In this document: in pieces, positions 36,777-50,056 of the stretch
Layout: each line of letters begins with the position of its first letter
Position numbering within the stretch: the first letter of the stretch is position 1
NCBI RefSeq assembly: GCF_000189635.1
Contig: NW_002476364.1
Span: forward strand, 496,001 to 560,000
Reading direction: 5' to 3'
Source of the DNA: Tetrahymena thermophila SB210
Taxonomy: Eukaryota; Ciliophora; Oligohymenophorea; Hymenostomatida; Tetrahymenidae
Length of the DNA: 64,000 nucleotides
The notes under the pieces: generated by a model
What the model was told of the DNA's origin: nothing
Databases searched by the model: none
Seen by the model: only the letters and a program-made list of their open reading frames with translations
Position numbers and translations under genes: made by a program

Positions 36777-37740
36777 TTTATTAAATATAAAAAATATTTT
36801 ATTGAACAAAAAAAATACTTACTATTATATTTGTTAATAATAAATATTCAAGAAATTAATTTTATTCAAAATATTTAGAATTAATTAAAGTAAACTAAAA
36901 TATCATAACATAAAATTTAAAAAAATAAGACATAAAAATTATCGATTAATAATATAATATTAAATAGAGCAAGAAATAATTAAATTTATTTTATTTTATT
37001 CAATACTTGTATTTTAGAATTTATTAAATATAAAAAATATTTTATTGAACAAAAAAAATAATTACTTTCTTATTTGTTAATAATAAATATTTAAAGAAAT
37101 TAAATTTATTCAAAATATTTAGAATTAATTAATGCTAAGTAATCTAAAATATCATAACATAAAATTAAAAAAAATAAGACATAAAAATTATCGATTAATA
37201 ATATAATATTAAATAGAGCAAGAAATAATTGAATTTATTTTATTTTATTCAATACTTGTATTTTAGAATTTATTAAATATAAAAAATATTTTATTGAACA
37301 AAAAAAATAATTATTATTTTATTTGTTAATAATAAATATTCAAAGAAATTAATTTTATTCAAAATATTTAGAATTAATTTATGCTAAGTAAACTAAAATA
37401 TCATAACATAAAATTAAAAAAAATAAGACATAAAAATTATCGATTAATAATATAATATTAAATAGAACAAGAAATAATTAAATTTATTTTATTTTATTCA
37501 ATACTTGTATATTAGAATTTATTAAATTTAAAAAATATTTTATTGAACAAAAAAAAATAACTTTTTTATTTGTTAATAATAAATATTCAAGTAATTAAAT
37601 TTATTAAGAATATTTAGAATTAATTAATGTAAAGTAAACTAAGATATCGTAACATAAAATTAAAAAAAATAAGACATAAAAATTATTGATTAATAATATA
37701 CAATTAAATAGAGCAAGAAATAATTAAATTTATTTTATGC
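36777..37740. repeat. Four-copy AT-rich tandem array, unit 243-249 bp
   Basis: Units begin with TTAAATATAAAAAATATTTT at about 36781, 37024, 37273 and 37522. Each carries AAGACATAAAAATTATCGAT or a one-base variant and ends near CAATACTTGTA. Unit 1 is 243 bp because it lacks about six bases (ATGCTAAGTA-type insert); units 2 and 3 are 249 bp. The fourth unit is cut at about 37740. The array lies between the dehydrogenase promoter and the 3' end of the Dicer-like gene. Confidence 0.9.
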
Positions 37741-37896
37741 TTTTTTTATACCTTCAAATTATTAAATAAAAAACGAATGTTATTCCTTTTAAATATTTTA
37801 ATTCCAAAATAAAAATAAGAAATATGTTATGAAATATAAAATTTATATTAACCATAAGTAATTTATTTAAATAGTAATATTATGAGATTTTTAATT

Positions 37897-40800
37897 TCAT
37901 AAAGACTATTAATTTATTGGGTTGTTAATGATTTATTCTTTGATAGCCAAATATGCCTCTTCGATTCTTTGGCATTCAAAAACCTTATCAATAAGTAATT
38001 TTTCATTTTTAATATCATAAATCTAGAAGTTATATTTATTCTAATTAATTGGTAAGAACTACTCTGGATGTGGTAATTTAATAATTTGAATATCTTCCCA
38101 ATCATATCCCTTTTATTTTAAAACTTTAATTAAAGAATATTTAGGATACTAATCTGCTATTTGGCAAATATCTTTTATAATTAATTATATGTGTTAATTT
38201 TAATTAAAGAAATCTGATGTTTTTTCAAAATCTTATTGTAAGTCTATATATATAGCTCCTACCAAAGAGTCAAAGAGTTAAGATAAAATACTTATATCCT
38301 TATTATAGTTAGTTGCAATATTTCTGAAACTCTAAATGTTTTACTATCTCAAAAAATTAGCTGCATGATTTATTTTTTAAAATATTTATTAATATTGAAT
38401 CCCATAAATGAAGTATTAATCTAATTTAAATTTTGCAGACAAGAAAGACTTTGTTTATTCACAACATATTATTTCCATGAAAATATCTAATTCATCTAAA
38501 TTTATTTATTTATATAAAAAATCAGAATCACTCATTGGATATAAAAACAATTTTCTGAATTCATCTCAAAATAATAAATTTTTAAAATAGAAATCTAATC
38601 AATCAAAGAAATGAAATAGATAAATAAATACTTGGATTGGATTGACTGTATCTCGTGTAAAGTCGCTTTAAGACTATTTGAGAGAATATTATAGATCCTA
38701 AAAATGAAAGTACATCATTTGAAACATCATTTAGCTGTATAAAAGATTATCTTTTTTCTGTTTTTTATATTTCGGTGATGAAGTCATTCAAAGATTTTTC
38801 TAGAGTTCCAAAGATCTTATTAAGATCTGAACAAACCATATCTTATTTATATGAAGAATGAGTAAATACCTATTAGAGAAGACCTATGTTATTAAATTTG
38901 TAATTGATAGAATTCTAGCTAAATTAATTTAATAAATTTTATTTATCAGGTTTATACTAAATCTATTCTGGTTAGATATTTACGAATTTGGTTAAAACAC
39001 TATACTTTTCAATCAAGTTAAATGATTTAAGAAGAGGTTAAAATAATGAGCTATATTTTTCAAAGTTTTTGAAAATGTTTTGGTTTTGATTTATGGTAAT
39101 TCCTATTATATAATAAATTATTTCTGTAAATTATTTGTTTCTAATTTCTGCCATGTTATAATTTAATGGATTTTATTAATGATTTTTGATAAGAATTTTT
39201 TCTTGTAATGTTAACTGATCAGCAACAAACGTATGTAATTTCTATGAAATTATACTCAAGCAAGGAGCCAAAGTTACATAGTCTTTGATCAGCAAGTACT
39301 TAAAAAACTTAGACTCTACTGCTTTAGACATAACAAAGCAATCATTAAATCTCATATCTAGTTCACTTATTAAAATATCATAGTGTGTTTTAAAGTTTTC
39401 ATTGAAAACATTAATGCTGGTTATAAATCTGAAATATTACTTTCCTAAAAACACAAGGTTTTTCTCTAATTATTTTTTCTAAAAAATTTAGATTAAATCT
39501 CTTTCTGTTAAGGTTAACAGATTCTCAAATTAAAGAGGATAAATTTCTTTCTAATCTTGTTTAATATTTGATTTAGAGAGCGAACCAGTAAGCTTAAAAT
39601 TTGGCTTGATAAAAACATTTAATTGTTCTATTTGCATATTCTAAAAATCAATTATTTCTTAGTTAAGTTTTTTTGATATTTTTTCAGAAATAATTTTAAG
39701 TTTAAGAAAATCTCTAATTTAATCAATGTGGTTATTTATTTATTTAATTTCTTTGATCTAATTTTAATTCAGATCACTCATTATGTAAAGAAAAACCACA
39801 TTTTCATTAATTAGCACACTTTCTTCTGTGTTTTTATAATCTAAGATTTATGTTTTTTTATAAATTAAACATTTGCTAGTGTAAATTTTTTTAGGCTCAA
39901 GATTCATTTTATCAAGATTTAATAACTTTAAATGAGCTTATTGGTTAATTTTTCTAATTTCGTTTAATTCTTCATTGCTTAAATTCTTTTAAAAAAATAT
40001 TTAGTAAAAATATTCAATTAATTTTAATTAATTTTACAATTTAGTTATGGAAGATAAATTTAATATCTTAATGGATAAAGCCTTCTAAACACTGCTTGTC
40101 ATAAATAAGTTTAACTTAAAGTAATTCACCCTTGTATTATATATCATAGAGATAAAAGGGATGAAATTCTCTTTATTAGATTTATTCTTTTTAAACAAAA
40201 ACTTCATCTACAATTTAACGATAAAGTTTTTTGTAGACAACAATTTATCTCTTTTTTCCATTTAAATATCCTACAAATACTTCCTGCATGTTCTTTTATA
40301 TAATAGCAAAATATCTATCAGAGTATTCAACATAGTAATCATCTTCACCTCTTCCAAAATAGAAATTTTTGTAAGATTTATGTCTCGGTCTTAGCTCATT
40401 TGAGATATATTCTTTTTTAATAAAATAAAAATCGTTTGATAATAAAACTTAACAATAAATTACTGTTTTTTAATAGGCTCTTGACTGCCTGCATAAAAGC
40501 ACATCTTTAAGCATCTTCTTTTTTAAATTTTAGCTTCTGGAGATTCATAAAAATATTTGCTTAGAGTTGAAAAGGTAAAATGATAAGAGACAAATACTAA
40601 CCTCTTTCATTACTGCATTCATTGATTCATTCATACATACATTATAATAATAATTGTTTAAATGAATTTAAATGTTTAAAAAAATATTTACATTAAACAG
40701 TCGAAAACTATTGGGAATCTATTGTCCAACTAACTATTGTAGCAAAACGATTGACAAAATTAGTTGACAATTTCTTTAACCCAAAATGTATTCACATTTG

Positions 40801-41067
40801 CGTTAGTTTCTGGAATAATGAAATTTTCATAATTTTCCATCGACGTATCATCCTCATCGTTAACTTAATCTAAATTTATAACAAAATTTAATATTTTTAA
40901 TTAAATAATAATTTTTCAATAAAAATTAATTACGCTTTTCTTTTTCTTAACTAAATTACTTTTAGGTCAATAAGGATAAGCTATAGTATTCTTATTTTAT
41001 TTAATCACTCACTATTTAATGGTTTTATAATTTTATCTTATTCTAATTGATGTTTTTATAAAATAAT

Positions 41068-41135
<68 letters not shown>

Positions 41136-44100
41136 AATGAATATTAAAAGTAAATATTACATTATTGTAAACAGCAACTAAGGCATAAAATTTGCTATTT
41201 TCTGCTCTAGCTCTACCTTTCATTTGTATATATTATCTTTGACTAATTATTTTGCTAAAAGCTATGACGATATTACATGAAGGAATATCGAAACCTTCTT
41301 CAACAACACTAGTGCTTACTAAAATTTTGAATTATTTGTTTCTGAATCTCTCAACAATCTTTTATTGTTCAGAGTATTTTTATTTTAGCGCATAAAATTT
41401 GATACTAAATTATTTTTCTTGTTGTATAATGTTCTAAGCTTATTATACACTTTACGATTTTAAGTTTTAGATTTCATACGGATTTATGCTATTTATTATT
41501 TTTAAATTATTATCATCTTCTTCATCTTTTTTATTTTGGCTTGCTGTTTATGATAAAATAAGTAATATATCAAATATACATACAAAGAAAATAAATATTT
41601 ATTTACTTTATCCCATTATATATTCGCAACATTTTTAGTCTGAATTACTATTTTAGAATACACTTTAAATGAACTTCGTGACATATTTGACAACAACTTT
41701 GCTATTACAAAATATCAAAGAAATACCTTCACTTTTTGAAAGAATTGATAGCAAAACTTATGATTTATTGCTAAGATCATTATTAATATTGTTGTATTTT
41801 GCTCTAAATATTTCATAAAATTATTGTAAGATATCCTCCAGCTATTGTTTCATACAGAGAGTTTTTGGTGCAGTTATGTTAACACCTTTGAGTTCTTACA
41901 AGATATCGAAGATAAAAAATTGCACAACATAAACACCTAATAAAATAATAATAAATATTAAAAAATAAAACATTTGAATATAAAATTAATTACCTATTTG
42001 ATAAATTAAAATAATGATATATTCTTCTAAGAGATTAATTATTTTCCTAAGTATTTGAGTAAAGGCTTTAGAAGCAAGATTATCTAATCTGCTAAGCGCT
42101 TATAACTATTTATATAGCTCCTTTAATTCAGGATATTACTCTTATAGCTCATATAAAACTTTATCAGCCTGATCAAAGCCTTTAATGTTGTTAGATTCAA
42201 TGTATTGATAATCATTCTCATTCATATTAACTTCATAAAACTTCTCAGTTTATTTAATGTTTCTTAACTGTGCATAGACTTTCTGTAAATCATAATTAAT
42301 AAATTAGCAATCTAAATTATGAGCTAATTTTAGCATTTCTCTTCTCACATTAAAATTTCCTTTATTTCCTTGTGTAATAGGAGTAGCAGACAATCCAATA
42401 ATATTTGGTGTATTTTTTAAGACAATATCATTTTTCTTTACTCTATCATTATGATTATAAAATAAATAAAATTTTGTATGCTGATGTATAAAATAAATAT
42501 TACTAAAAGTAAAATTCTTTCATAATTTAAGAAAAAGCATGTTCTTTACTAGTATTGTGGCATTCGTCAAATATGATCAATTTAAACTAAAAAATTATTT
42601 ATTTAAAATATAGCAAAATATTTAATAATAATTTTACTTAAGTGAGCTGGAAATGACCTCTTCTCAATCCATTCAAAAAAATTTAAGAAGAAAAAAAAAT
42701 AATCTGTGATTGTTCAACATTTTTTTACCAAAACGATCTATTCCAGAAGTCTAAATTCATTTTACCATGGAAAAAAGAGATGTTAATATTTTAATTTATC
42801 TCTTCAGATAAATTTTGTTTGACTAAATATTCTTCTATTGATCTTTGATACGTCAAGAAATTATTATATTGTTATTCCACTAAGTTCACTTGATTTGCTA
42901 AAAATGCAACCTAATTAAAATTTTAAATTAATAAGAATAAGTAAAAGTTAAGTGAATTAAAAATATTATGATTGTAAAAGTATTTTTTTCTTATTTTTAG
43001 TGTTGAATTTTAATTTTTTTCTGAACATAAATTTATTTTATTTTAAAAATTTAATCTGAAAACAAATTTAATTTAATTTTTTCTTCATAATTCTTTCAAA
43101 AAATATCTAAAATTTATATTTTAAAAACTAAATCTGAATAGAAATTCTATTAATTTTGTCTTCATATTAATATGAAAAAATATCTATTTATCAAAAAAAG
43201 AGAAGATAGAAAAAAACCAAGAAACACAAAATTGTTTTATATTTTAAAAAAAATCAAATATTAAACAAATTTGGATTAGGTTTGTTTATTCAAGATTTCT
43301 TTAATTCTTTAATTTTTCATAGAATTATCTATAAATCCCTCCCTCCTCTTTACATTTTATATATTTATACTTTTTTGTATTTTTATGATTTATTTTGTCT
43401 AAAATAAAAATAAATAAATACCTTAGACCCTTTGAACTTTGAAAGAGTGTATTAAGCTATCATTTAGCTTACTAATGTTTTACCTGTTCCTGTTTCTAAA
43501 AATATAATGTAATTTCCATAATTTTAAATAAGATTTTTAAATATTTCCTCTTAGTAATCTCTAGGCTCAATTTAGACATATTATTATTTCAGTTACTTTT
43601 GTTTTTTCAGAATATTGCAAAAATCTTTTATGTTTTTGCTCTTTTAATAAAGAGCACTATGCTTTTTATTTTCTAAAAATTCAAATTCATCTAAAAATGA
43701 CGAATTGCTATCAATTTCTACATTGCTTATACTACTTATAGGCTCTCCTAACAATTCTTAATGTTGTTTTAATATCTATATTTAATAAAGAAATTAAATT
43801 ATTAAATAAATAAAAAATAAATAAATATAAAAATGAGTTTTTTGCTTACATTTTAGTCTTGAGAAGTTTTTTTTTCTTCGTTATCACCCTCGTCTTCTGA
43901 TGAAAATTGAAGTTATCTATTTTCATCTTCTTAATTTTAAATAATCTAGTTTAAATTATTTTATTAATATTATTTGAGGAATTGCCATCAAGTAAATTAA
44001 ATTTGTTTACGTTTTAACTATCTAAATCTAAACAGTCAATTTAGTTTGAGATATTTTGAATATTCTTCTAATCTTCTAAAAGTTTCTATCCAAACTATTT

Positions 44101-46338
44101 TTGGGTAGAGCTAATTGTAAAGTTATCATTTGAGCTTTATTATTATGAAATGTTTTCTTAAGATATTTATAGTTAAATTTAATCACTACCATTTAAATTA
44201 TTGTTATTATTGTATTGATAGTTGCTTTATTAAATTGGATTATTATTTTGTTATTGGCTTAGTTATTGAGTAATTAATTTTTTTTAGCAATAATTTATCT
44301 GATTTTCTTAAAGGTTTAATAATTTATTATCATAATCAATTTTATTTTCAGATTATTTTTTTAGACATTAATTTAATGATATCATTTATTCATTCTGCTA
44401 TTTAATTTGATTAGATTAATAATGAGTTTTTGTTTCTTGTTAATTAACATTTTCAATAATAGTTTATTAATTTCTTTAAGATTAAACTGAGCTTTCATCT
44501 ATGCAATTTTGATTATTTTAAAAAAGTTTTTGGTTATCTTTTTAAGACGATATTGAACTATCACTGATATTTTAAGCAATATCTTATTTATCTAGATTTT
44601 TTTACTCTAAATTTTAACACTATTAATTCTAAAGGATATTCAATCCATTAGAAGAATCTATTTTTGAAGATTAATCAATTATAACAATGCTTTCTAAATC
44701 CTAATCACTTTGGCTAGGTAAAAAATGAGGGAAAGGTAATATTTGCTCAAGATTGCAATTTTGTTTATTTTAAAAATGTTATTGATTACTTATTTAAAAC
44801 TTTTTTGAGCAATCTTCATTATTCTAATCAATATCCTATTTATCTAGATTTTTTAACTCTAAATTTTAATATTATTAATTCTAAAGTATTTTCAATCCAT
44901 TAGAGGAATTTATTGTAGATTTTTATGACTAAAAACTACTTTATTAATCCTGCTAATTACTTTACATAGATAATAAAAGAGGTAATATAGGCTATTAGAT
45001 ACCGTTTTGGTTATTTTTTGTAATTTTTTGATTTTCTAATTAAGGTAACATTCTATTTTCTTAAGTATTGCTAGCAACATCATCTTTTATTATCATTTTT
45101 TACTCTTAATTTTAATATAATTAATTCTAAGAAATATTTTATTGAGTTATTGGAAATTATTAGTTTTCAATTGATTATTTATTTGATGGTTAAGATAAAA
45201 TTAAGCTTTCTTCTTCAATATTATCTTTTACTTAATTTTTTTACTCTAAATTTTAATATTATTAATTCTAAATAATATTTTATTGAGTTATTGGAAATTA
45301 TTACTACGAAATTATATTTTACTAATTTTATAACTCAGTATTTAATGTTTCCAATTATTTAAAGTTTTTATTGTTTTCAATTGGTTATTTATTTGATGGT
45401 TAAGATAAAATTAAGCTTTCTTCTTTCTAAGAAATATTCTATTGAGTTATTGGAAATTATTACTATGAAATAATATTTTACTAATTTTATAACTCAGTAT
45501 TTAATGTTTCCTATTATTTAAAGTTTTTGTTGTTTTCAATTGATTATTTATTTGATGGTTAAGATAAAATTAAGCTTTCTTCTTCAATATTACTTTTTAC
45601 TTAATTTTTTTACTCTAAGTTTTAATTTTATTAATTCTAAATAATATTTTATTGAGTTATTGGAAATTATTACTACGAAATAATATTTTACTAATTTTAT
45701 AACTCAGTATTTAATGTTTCCTATTAGTTAAAGCTTTTATTGTTTTCAATTGGTTATTTATTTGATGGTTAAGATAAAATTAAGCTTTCTTCTTCAATAT
45801 TATCTTTTACTTAATTTTTTTACTCTAAATTTTAATATTATTAATTCTAAATAATATTTTATCCATTAAGGGATGTTAATTTTGATTTTTCCTACAAAAA
45901 ATCTTATTGATTTTTTTAATTAGATAAAGAAGGCGCCTCAAGTTGATCATTCAATAAATCTGAATTTTAGCTATTTTTGAGCACTTTTTTATTTTAATTT
46001 TGAGATGAAACCAAACTTTCTTATTTATCTTCAATAGCTTCACCTTTTTATATTTATTTAGTTTCAACATCTTTCTGTCCAGGATTCAAATTTTTATTAA
46101 ATCCTTCAGGATTTTGAGCAATTTCTATATTTTTGAGCAATAAGCTATTTTGATTACCAATTTTATTATGAATTGATTATAAAATAGCCAAATCTGATGA
46201 ATTAAAGGATTATTAAATTTAATCAATGCTGCTATAATCTAAAATTGTTTCATTCTTTTTCAAGAAGCTTTCTACTCTATCTTATTCTTCAAAATTGGAT
46301 TCAGAGCTACTTTCGTCTTTAAACTGACTGAAATCCAT
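37897..46338 (-). CDS. Dicer-like protein with degenerate RNase III sites
   Basis: About 2,200 residues in roughly fifteen exons. Exon 1 (44011-46338, 776 codons) encodes a Gln/Asn-rich extension with tandem repeats. A DExH helicase follows: ETGTGKT (near 43490), FDECHNTS (42555-42575), IIGLSATP (near 42395), SLIFCNSKVVV, STSVVEEGFDIPS and QMKGRARAE (near 41215). A DUF283-like dimerisation domain (VNQFCQSFC ... DAQRCAFMQAVKSLL) comes next, then a platform-like region without a clear PAZ. Last are two RNase III-like domains (about 39100-39480 and 38250-38840) and a possible weak dsRBD. Both RNase III domains lack the expected Glu/Asp metal ligands (see findings). Dicers cut dsRNA into small RNAs. 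Tetrahymena has three Dicer-family genes, DCL1, DCR1 and DCR2; with its helicase this resembles the DCR type, but I cannot assign which. Confidence 0.85.
41068..41135. repeat. (TAAG)n microsatellite in Dicer-like intron
   Basis: About seventeen uninterrupted 4-bp units, inside the intron between the last helicase exon (ending near 41174) and the next exon (near 40985). Confidence 0.9.
45060..45880 (-). repeat. Coding tandem repeats, Gln-rich part of the Dicer-like gene
   Basis: A unit of about 65-75 codons occurs roughly four times in one open frame. Each unit carries NLEQKNQVK, NIEEESLILSQPSNKQ, IENNK, ETLNTELQNQQNIIS and FPITQQNI or clear variants. The units keep the same frame, and the differences are mostly substitutions plus one or two in-frame deletions. 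Less similar units extend down to about 44600 (GLNILQNQQCQNLEQKN, GLKILQNQQYQNLELKN). Confidence 0.85.
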
Positions 46339-47558
46339 TTTATTTGATATTTATTTTGTCTCTAATTTAATTATTTATCCTATTACTTACTATTTTCCTA
46401 TTTCTCAAGAAATTAATCAACAAAAATTTTATTAAAAAATATTTATCTTCTATGTATTACTTATAATTTTCCAATTTATTATCCAAAATTTACAGATTAG
46501 ATAAATAAATAGCTTTGAGTATCATATATTTGAGAAGTTAGAATATAAATCTTCTGAAAAAAGTTTGCTTATTCATTGAAAATAAAAAACTACTTTTTAA
46601 TATTTATTTCCAAAGAAAGACTAAATTTTTTATTAAAGTATTTTCATTTAAAAAGTTTTTAATAAAAACAATTTATTTTAAAAATTAATTTAAATGCAAT
46701 TTATAAAAATAAATTTTTTTTAATTCATCACTTAAACAATATTAAAATATATCCAAACAATTTCCTATAATAAATCAGTATTTATTTATTTTTAAGTGAG
46801 TTATTTGTTTAGAATTTGCTTAAATACTAACTATTAAAATAAATATTTAAAAATAAATGAATAAAAATATTAGGTTTATCATTTTTGATAGATTATTTGA
46901 TCAAATAAAAATATTAGAAAGCCGTTTAGTTTTTGTTATGATTTAAATTCAAAATTAAGCTGTCATCTGAATAAAAAGAAGCATTACTTTAAATTTACAT
47001 ATAAAAATGAGATATATTTTGATATTAATTGAAATAAAGATTTTTATAATTAATTTTTTAATTTAAATTTGGTATTTAATAAAAAAATACTTTGCTAATG
47101 TTAAGATTTAAATATTGATAGAATATTTATTTATTAAATAATTTCTTAATTTATTTAAAGGAAACTTTTTAAAAAAATATTTTGAAAGTTTATAAAATAA
47201 ATCAATTAACAAATTAGGAATTCTAAATATTTATTTTAATAATTAAGTTTTAAAAGATTTCAACAAATGGATGTATTTTATTTACTTCAGTGGTTTTTTA
47301 ATGATTGATTTATTGATTGATTCAAAATGATTATTAGCTCTAATTTATTATAAATTTGAAGAAACTTAACCCCCTATTTACAAATAATTGATTTGTTAGA
47401 TTTTTTTTTGTTTTTGCCATTTAAATCTTAAAAAGGAAAAATTTTATATAAAAATTAGATTAAATCAACAAACAAGCAAGAAGTATTTATTTATTTATTA
47501 TTCGAGCTACTAATTTTTCAAATAAGTAGAAAGAAAAATAATTTGAATTTGCGACAAA
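46339..47558. other. Divergent AT-rich intergenic region
   Basis: Separates the start of the Dicer-like gene (-) from the start of the RING-like gene (+), so it holds both promoters. No motif or exon was recognised. Confidence 0.5.
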
Positions 47559-50056
47559 ATGATTATCTCAGAGCAAGAGGATATCATTTGCTTTTTTTGC
47601 CATTAATCATCCTTTTAGTTTAGTAATTTGCAAGTTTACAGACTATGCTCGTGCTCTCCTTCTTCTCCTCTTATTTGCACTTATTGTTGCTTATCTAGTA
47701 AAAATAACATTTTATCATTTCTTCTAAAATAAATACAAAAACTTTTGTTAAATATAAAATAGAGGAAAAATTATTTTGTCCAGAATGTGGCATGTTTTTT
47801 GATAAGCAGATTTTAAGCTAAAAAGCTTCTTATTTAAAAAATTTAGAAGTTAAACAAAAGAAGATTTCTTAGTTTAATTTTCAATATTAAAATAATATGG
47901 AAAGCTAATTCTTCGCTCAACCTATATAAAATTAGGCAAATATTCATTGCTAACAAATTCCCAATTATTAACAAATGAATTTCGTAAATATGCAACAGCA
48001 AAATTATGGTATAATTAATTGTATTTACAGTTTAAACATAACTTATATGCATTGTTTAAATTAAATAGGATAAAATTTTGTTAACGAAATGTATTAACAG
48101 TAGTCTGAGTAGGAATTAAGAAGTAGAATAAATATGAAATAAGCTTAAGCACATCCTTAATTAGGAATAAGCTTAGCAAACAGTTTGTATTAAAGCCCTA
48201 TTAAAGGCTCAAATAATATAAATTCTAATTTTAATGTTTTCGATGCTAAGATTAGTTCCTATGTTTCTAGTACAAATGAAGGAGAATCTAACAAATAAGG
48301 CTAGTTCAGTAGTCAACCAAGTAGTCAAAAGTCAGATTGGAGCTAATAAAAAAATATTGAATAAAATCTCTTTTGTTCAATCTAATCTAATTGCTATAAA
48401 AACCAAAGCAATATTGACTTTTTTAATTAGTAAAACACAATTAATTAGCCTTGGGTATTTAACCAGCAACACTAGTAGTAGCAGCAACAATAACAACAAC
48501 AACAATAAATGCAATAACAATTTTAACAGACCAAATAAAATAAATTTAAATAGAATGATAAATAATTTTTTAATAATGTTTTTGATCAACCTAAAATTCA
48601 GTAAGGAGGCTTTGCTTTTCCTGTAAACTTGCAAAACTAATAACAATAAATATATCATTCTTTTTAGAATTTTTAATTGCCTAAAATTAATCAATAACAA
48701 TAATAATAATAATAATAAATAATTTTTGAAGGAAAGGAATAGCCTCCTCCTTAGATAATATAAAAGGATTTGAAAATAGAAGAAAGTGAAATTAAATAAC
48801 AGATTTAGCAGTAATATTAATTAAGTTAATAATCAACTATTATTGATGAAGAGACAGTAGATAAAATCAATAATTTTTCATTTTAAAATTCAAACACTCA
48901 ACTAGAATAAAGTAATGAAAGTAACTATATGAACTATCTTCAAAAGGTTCCTTAACCTTAAAGTAAATAAATTTACAAAATTTTAAAATGAATGTTTTAA
49001 TATTAATTTTTATAGAAATACTGACTCACTTGCATCAATCTTTGGATCCTTCTATCTTGCAAAAATAGACAAAAGAATATAGCTAATCCTTGAATAGCAG
49101 TCAAAAAAGCCTAAACAGCTCTGGATTTGGCTAGCAAGCTGAATTCTTTTAGACAGTCGGAAAAAAGCTATAAAGAGTTAATCGCTCAAATAGTGTTTAG
49201 CTGTCACAATCGTTATCTTTAAATGATTTAGCAGACAGATCTTTGAATAAAAGCTTTAGTTTATAAGAAAAACCAAAAAATTAAAATAGAAACCAGAGAT
49301 CCTTTAGCAATAAAGATCTTGCTGAGCTATTTAAAACCAACCGCTCAAATTCAAAGTATGAAATGGAAAGTAAATAAGAGGAACCTGTAATAAATGGTAA
49401 GTTGATTAAAAGTTATTTAAATATTTTAATTTATGGTAATTTGCTTACATATTTCTAATATTTATTTGTTTGGTCTAACTTTTTTTATATTAGAATAATA
49501 GATTCTACAGTTCAAAAAAGAATAAGAATAGATGCTTTATGGAAGAGATTTCCTCATCAAAAGTTAGTAGCAACAAGAAATTAATAATCAAAATTTTCTA
49601 AGCTGTCAAAATAAAATATAAACAATTAACCATAATTAAAATAACAACAGCAACATCAATAACATTTAAATGAATAAGCAGTTACCTTACCATGAAAATT
49701 TTGGAAATTCAATAAGCGTCAATCAAAACGCTTAGGTGCCTACATTTTTTAACAATTTCAATAATAATCCTAACTAGAATTACTTTTAAAGTAAAAGTAA
49801 TATGTTTGCTTAATACGCTAATTAATCACAAGTTTTCTAGTAACCATAAATTCCTATTTAAAATTGTAATATTTTTCAAACTTAGAAATAATAAATGGAT
49901 TGCTCCTCACAATTTTCAAGAGCAACTAATTAAAATCAACCTTAAATTTAAAACCAATAAAGCAAAATGCAACATTAATTCTAATAATAGTACATGTAAT
50001 AATCTCAAATAATGAACTTCAGATTATTCTCTAATAATCAAATGGAAGAAATGTGA
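47559..50056 (+). CDS. RING-like zinc-binding, Gln/Asn-rich protein
   Basis: A 760-residue protein in four exons (47559-47697, 47763-48962, 49016-49396, 49494-50056), all joins in phase. The first 75 residues form a compact cysteine module: CFFCH, then CSCSPSSPLICTYCC, then CPECG. The spacing of these pairs resembles a RING or related treble-clef zinc finger, and the first intron falls inside the module. The rest is low complexity, with poly-Gln tracts at about 48460-48530 and 48640-48720 and Ser/Asn-rich blocks (SLNSSQKSLNSSGFG, SLSLNDLADRSLNKSF). If a true RING, it would be a ubiquitin ligase, but the ligand order is not canonical, so this stays a guess. Confidence 0.75.

Noticed and set aside
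43940..44015. Apparent frameshift in the Dicer-like gene before the acidic EDEGDNEEKK segment
   Set aside because: A 65-bp intron at 43946-44010 with GTAAAC..ACTAG ends restores the frame exactly, so no frameshift is needed.
48377..48700. Leu-rich minus-strand open frame
   Set aside because: It is antisense to the poly-Gln (CAA/TAA/CAG) tract of the RING-like gene, which explains the leucine run.
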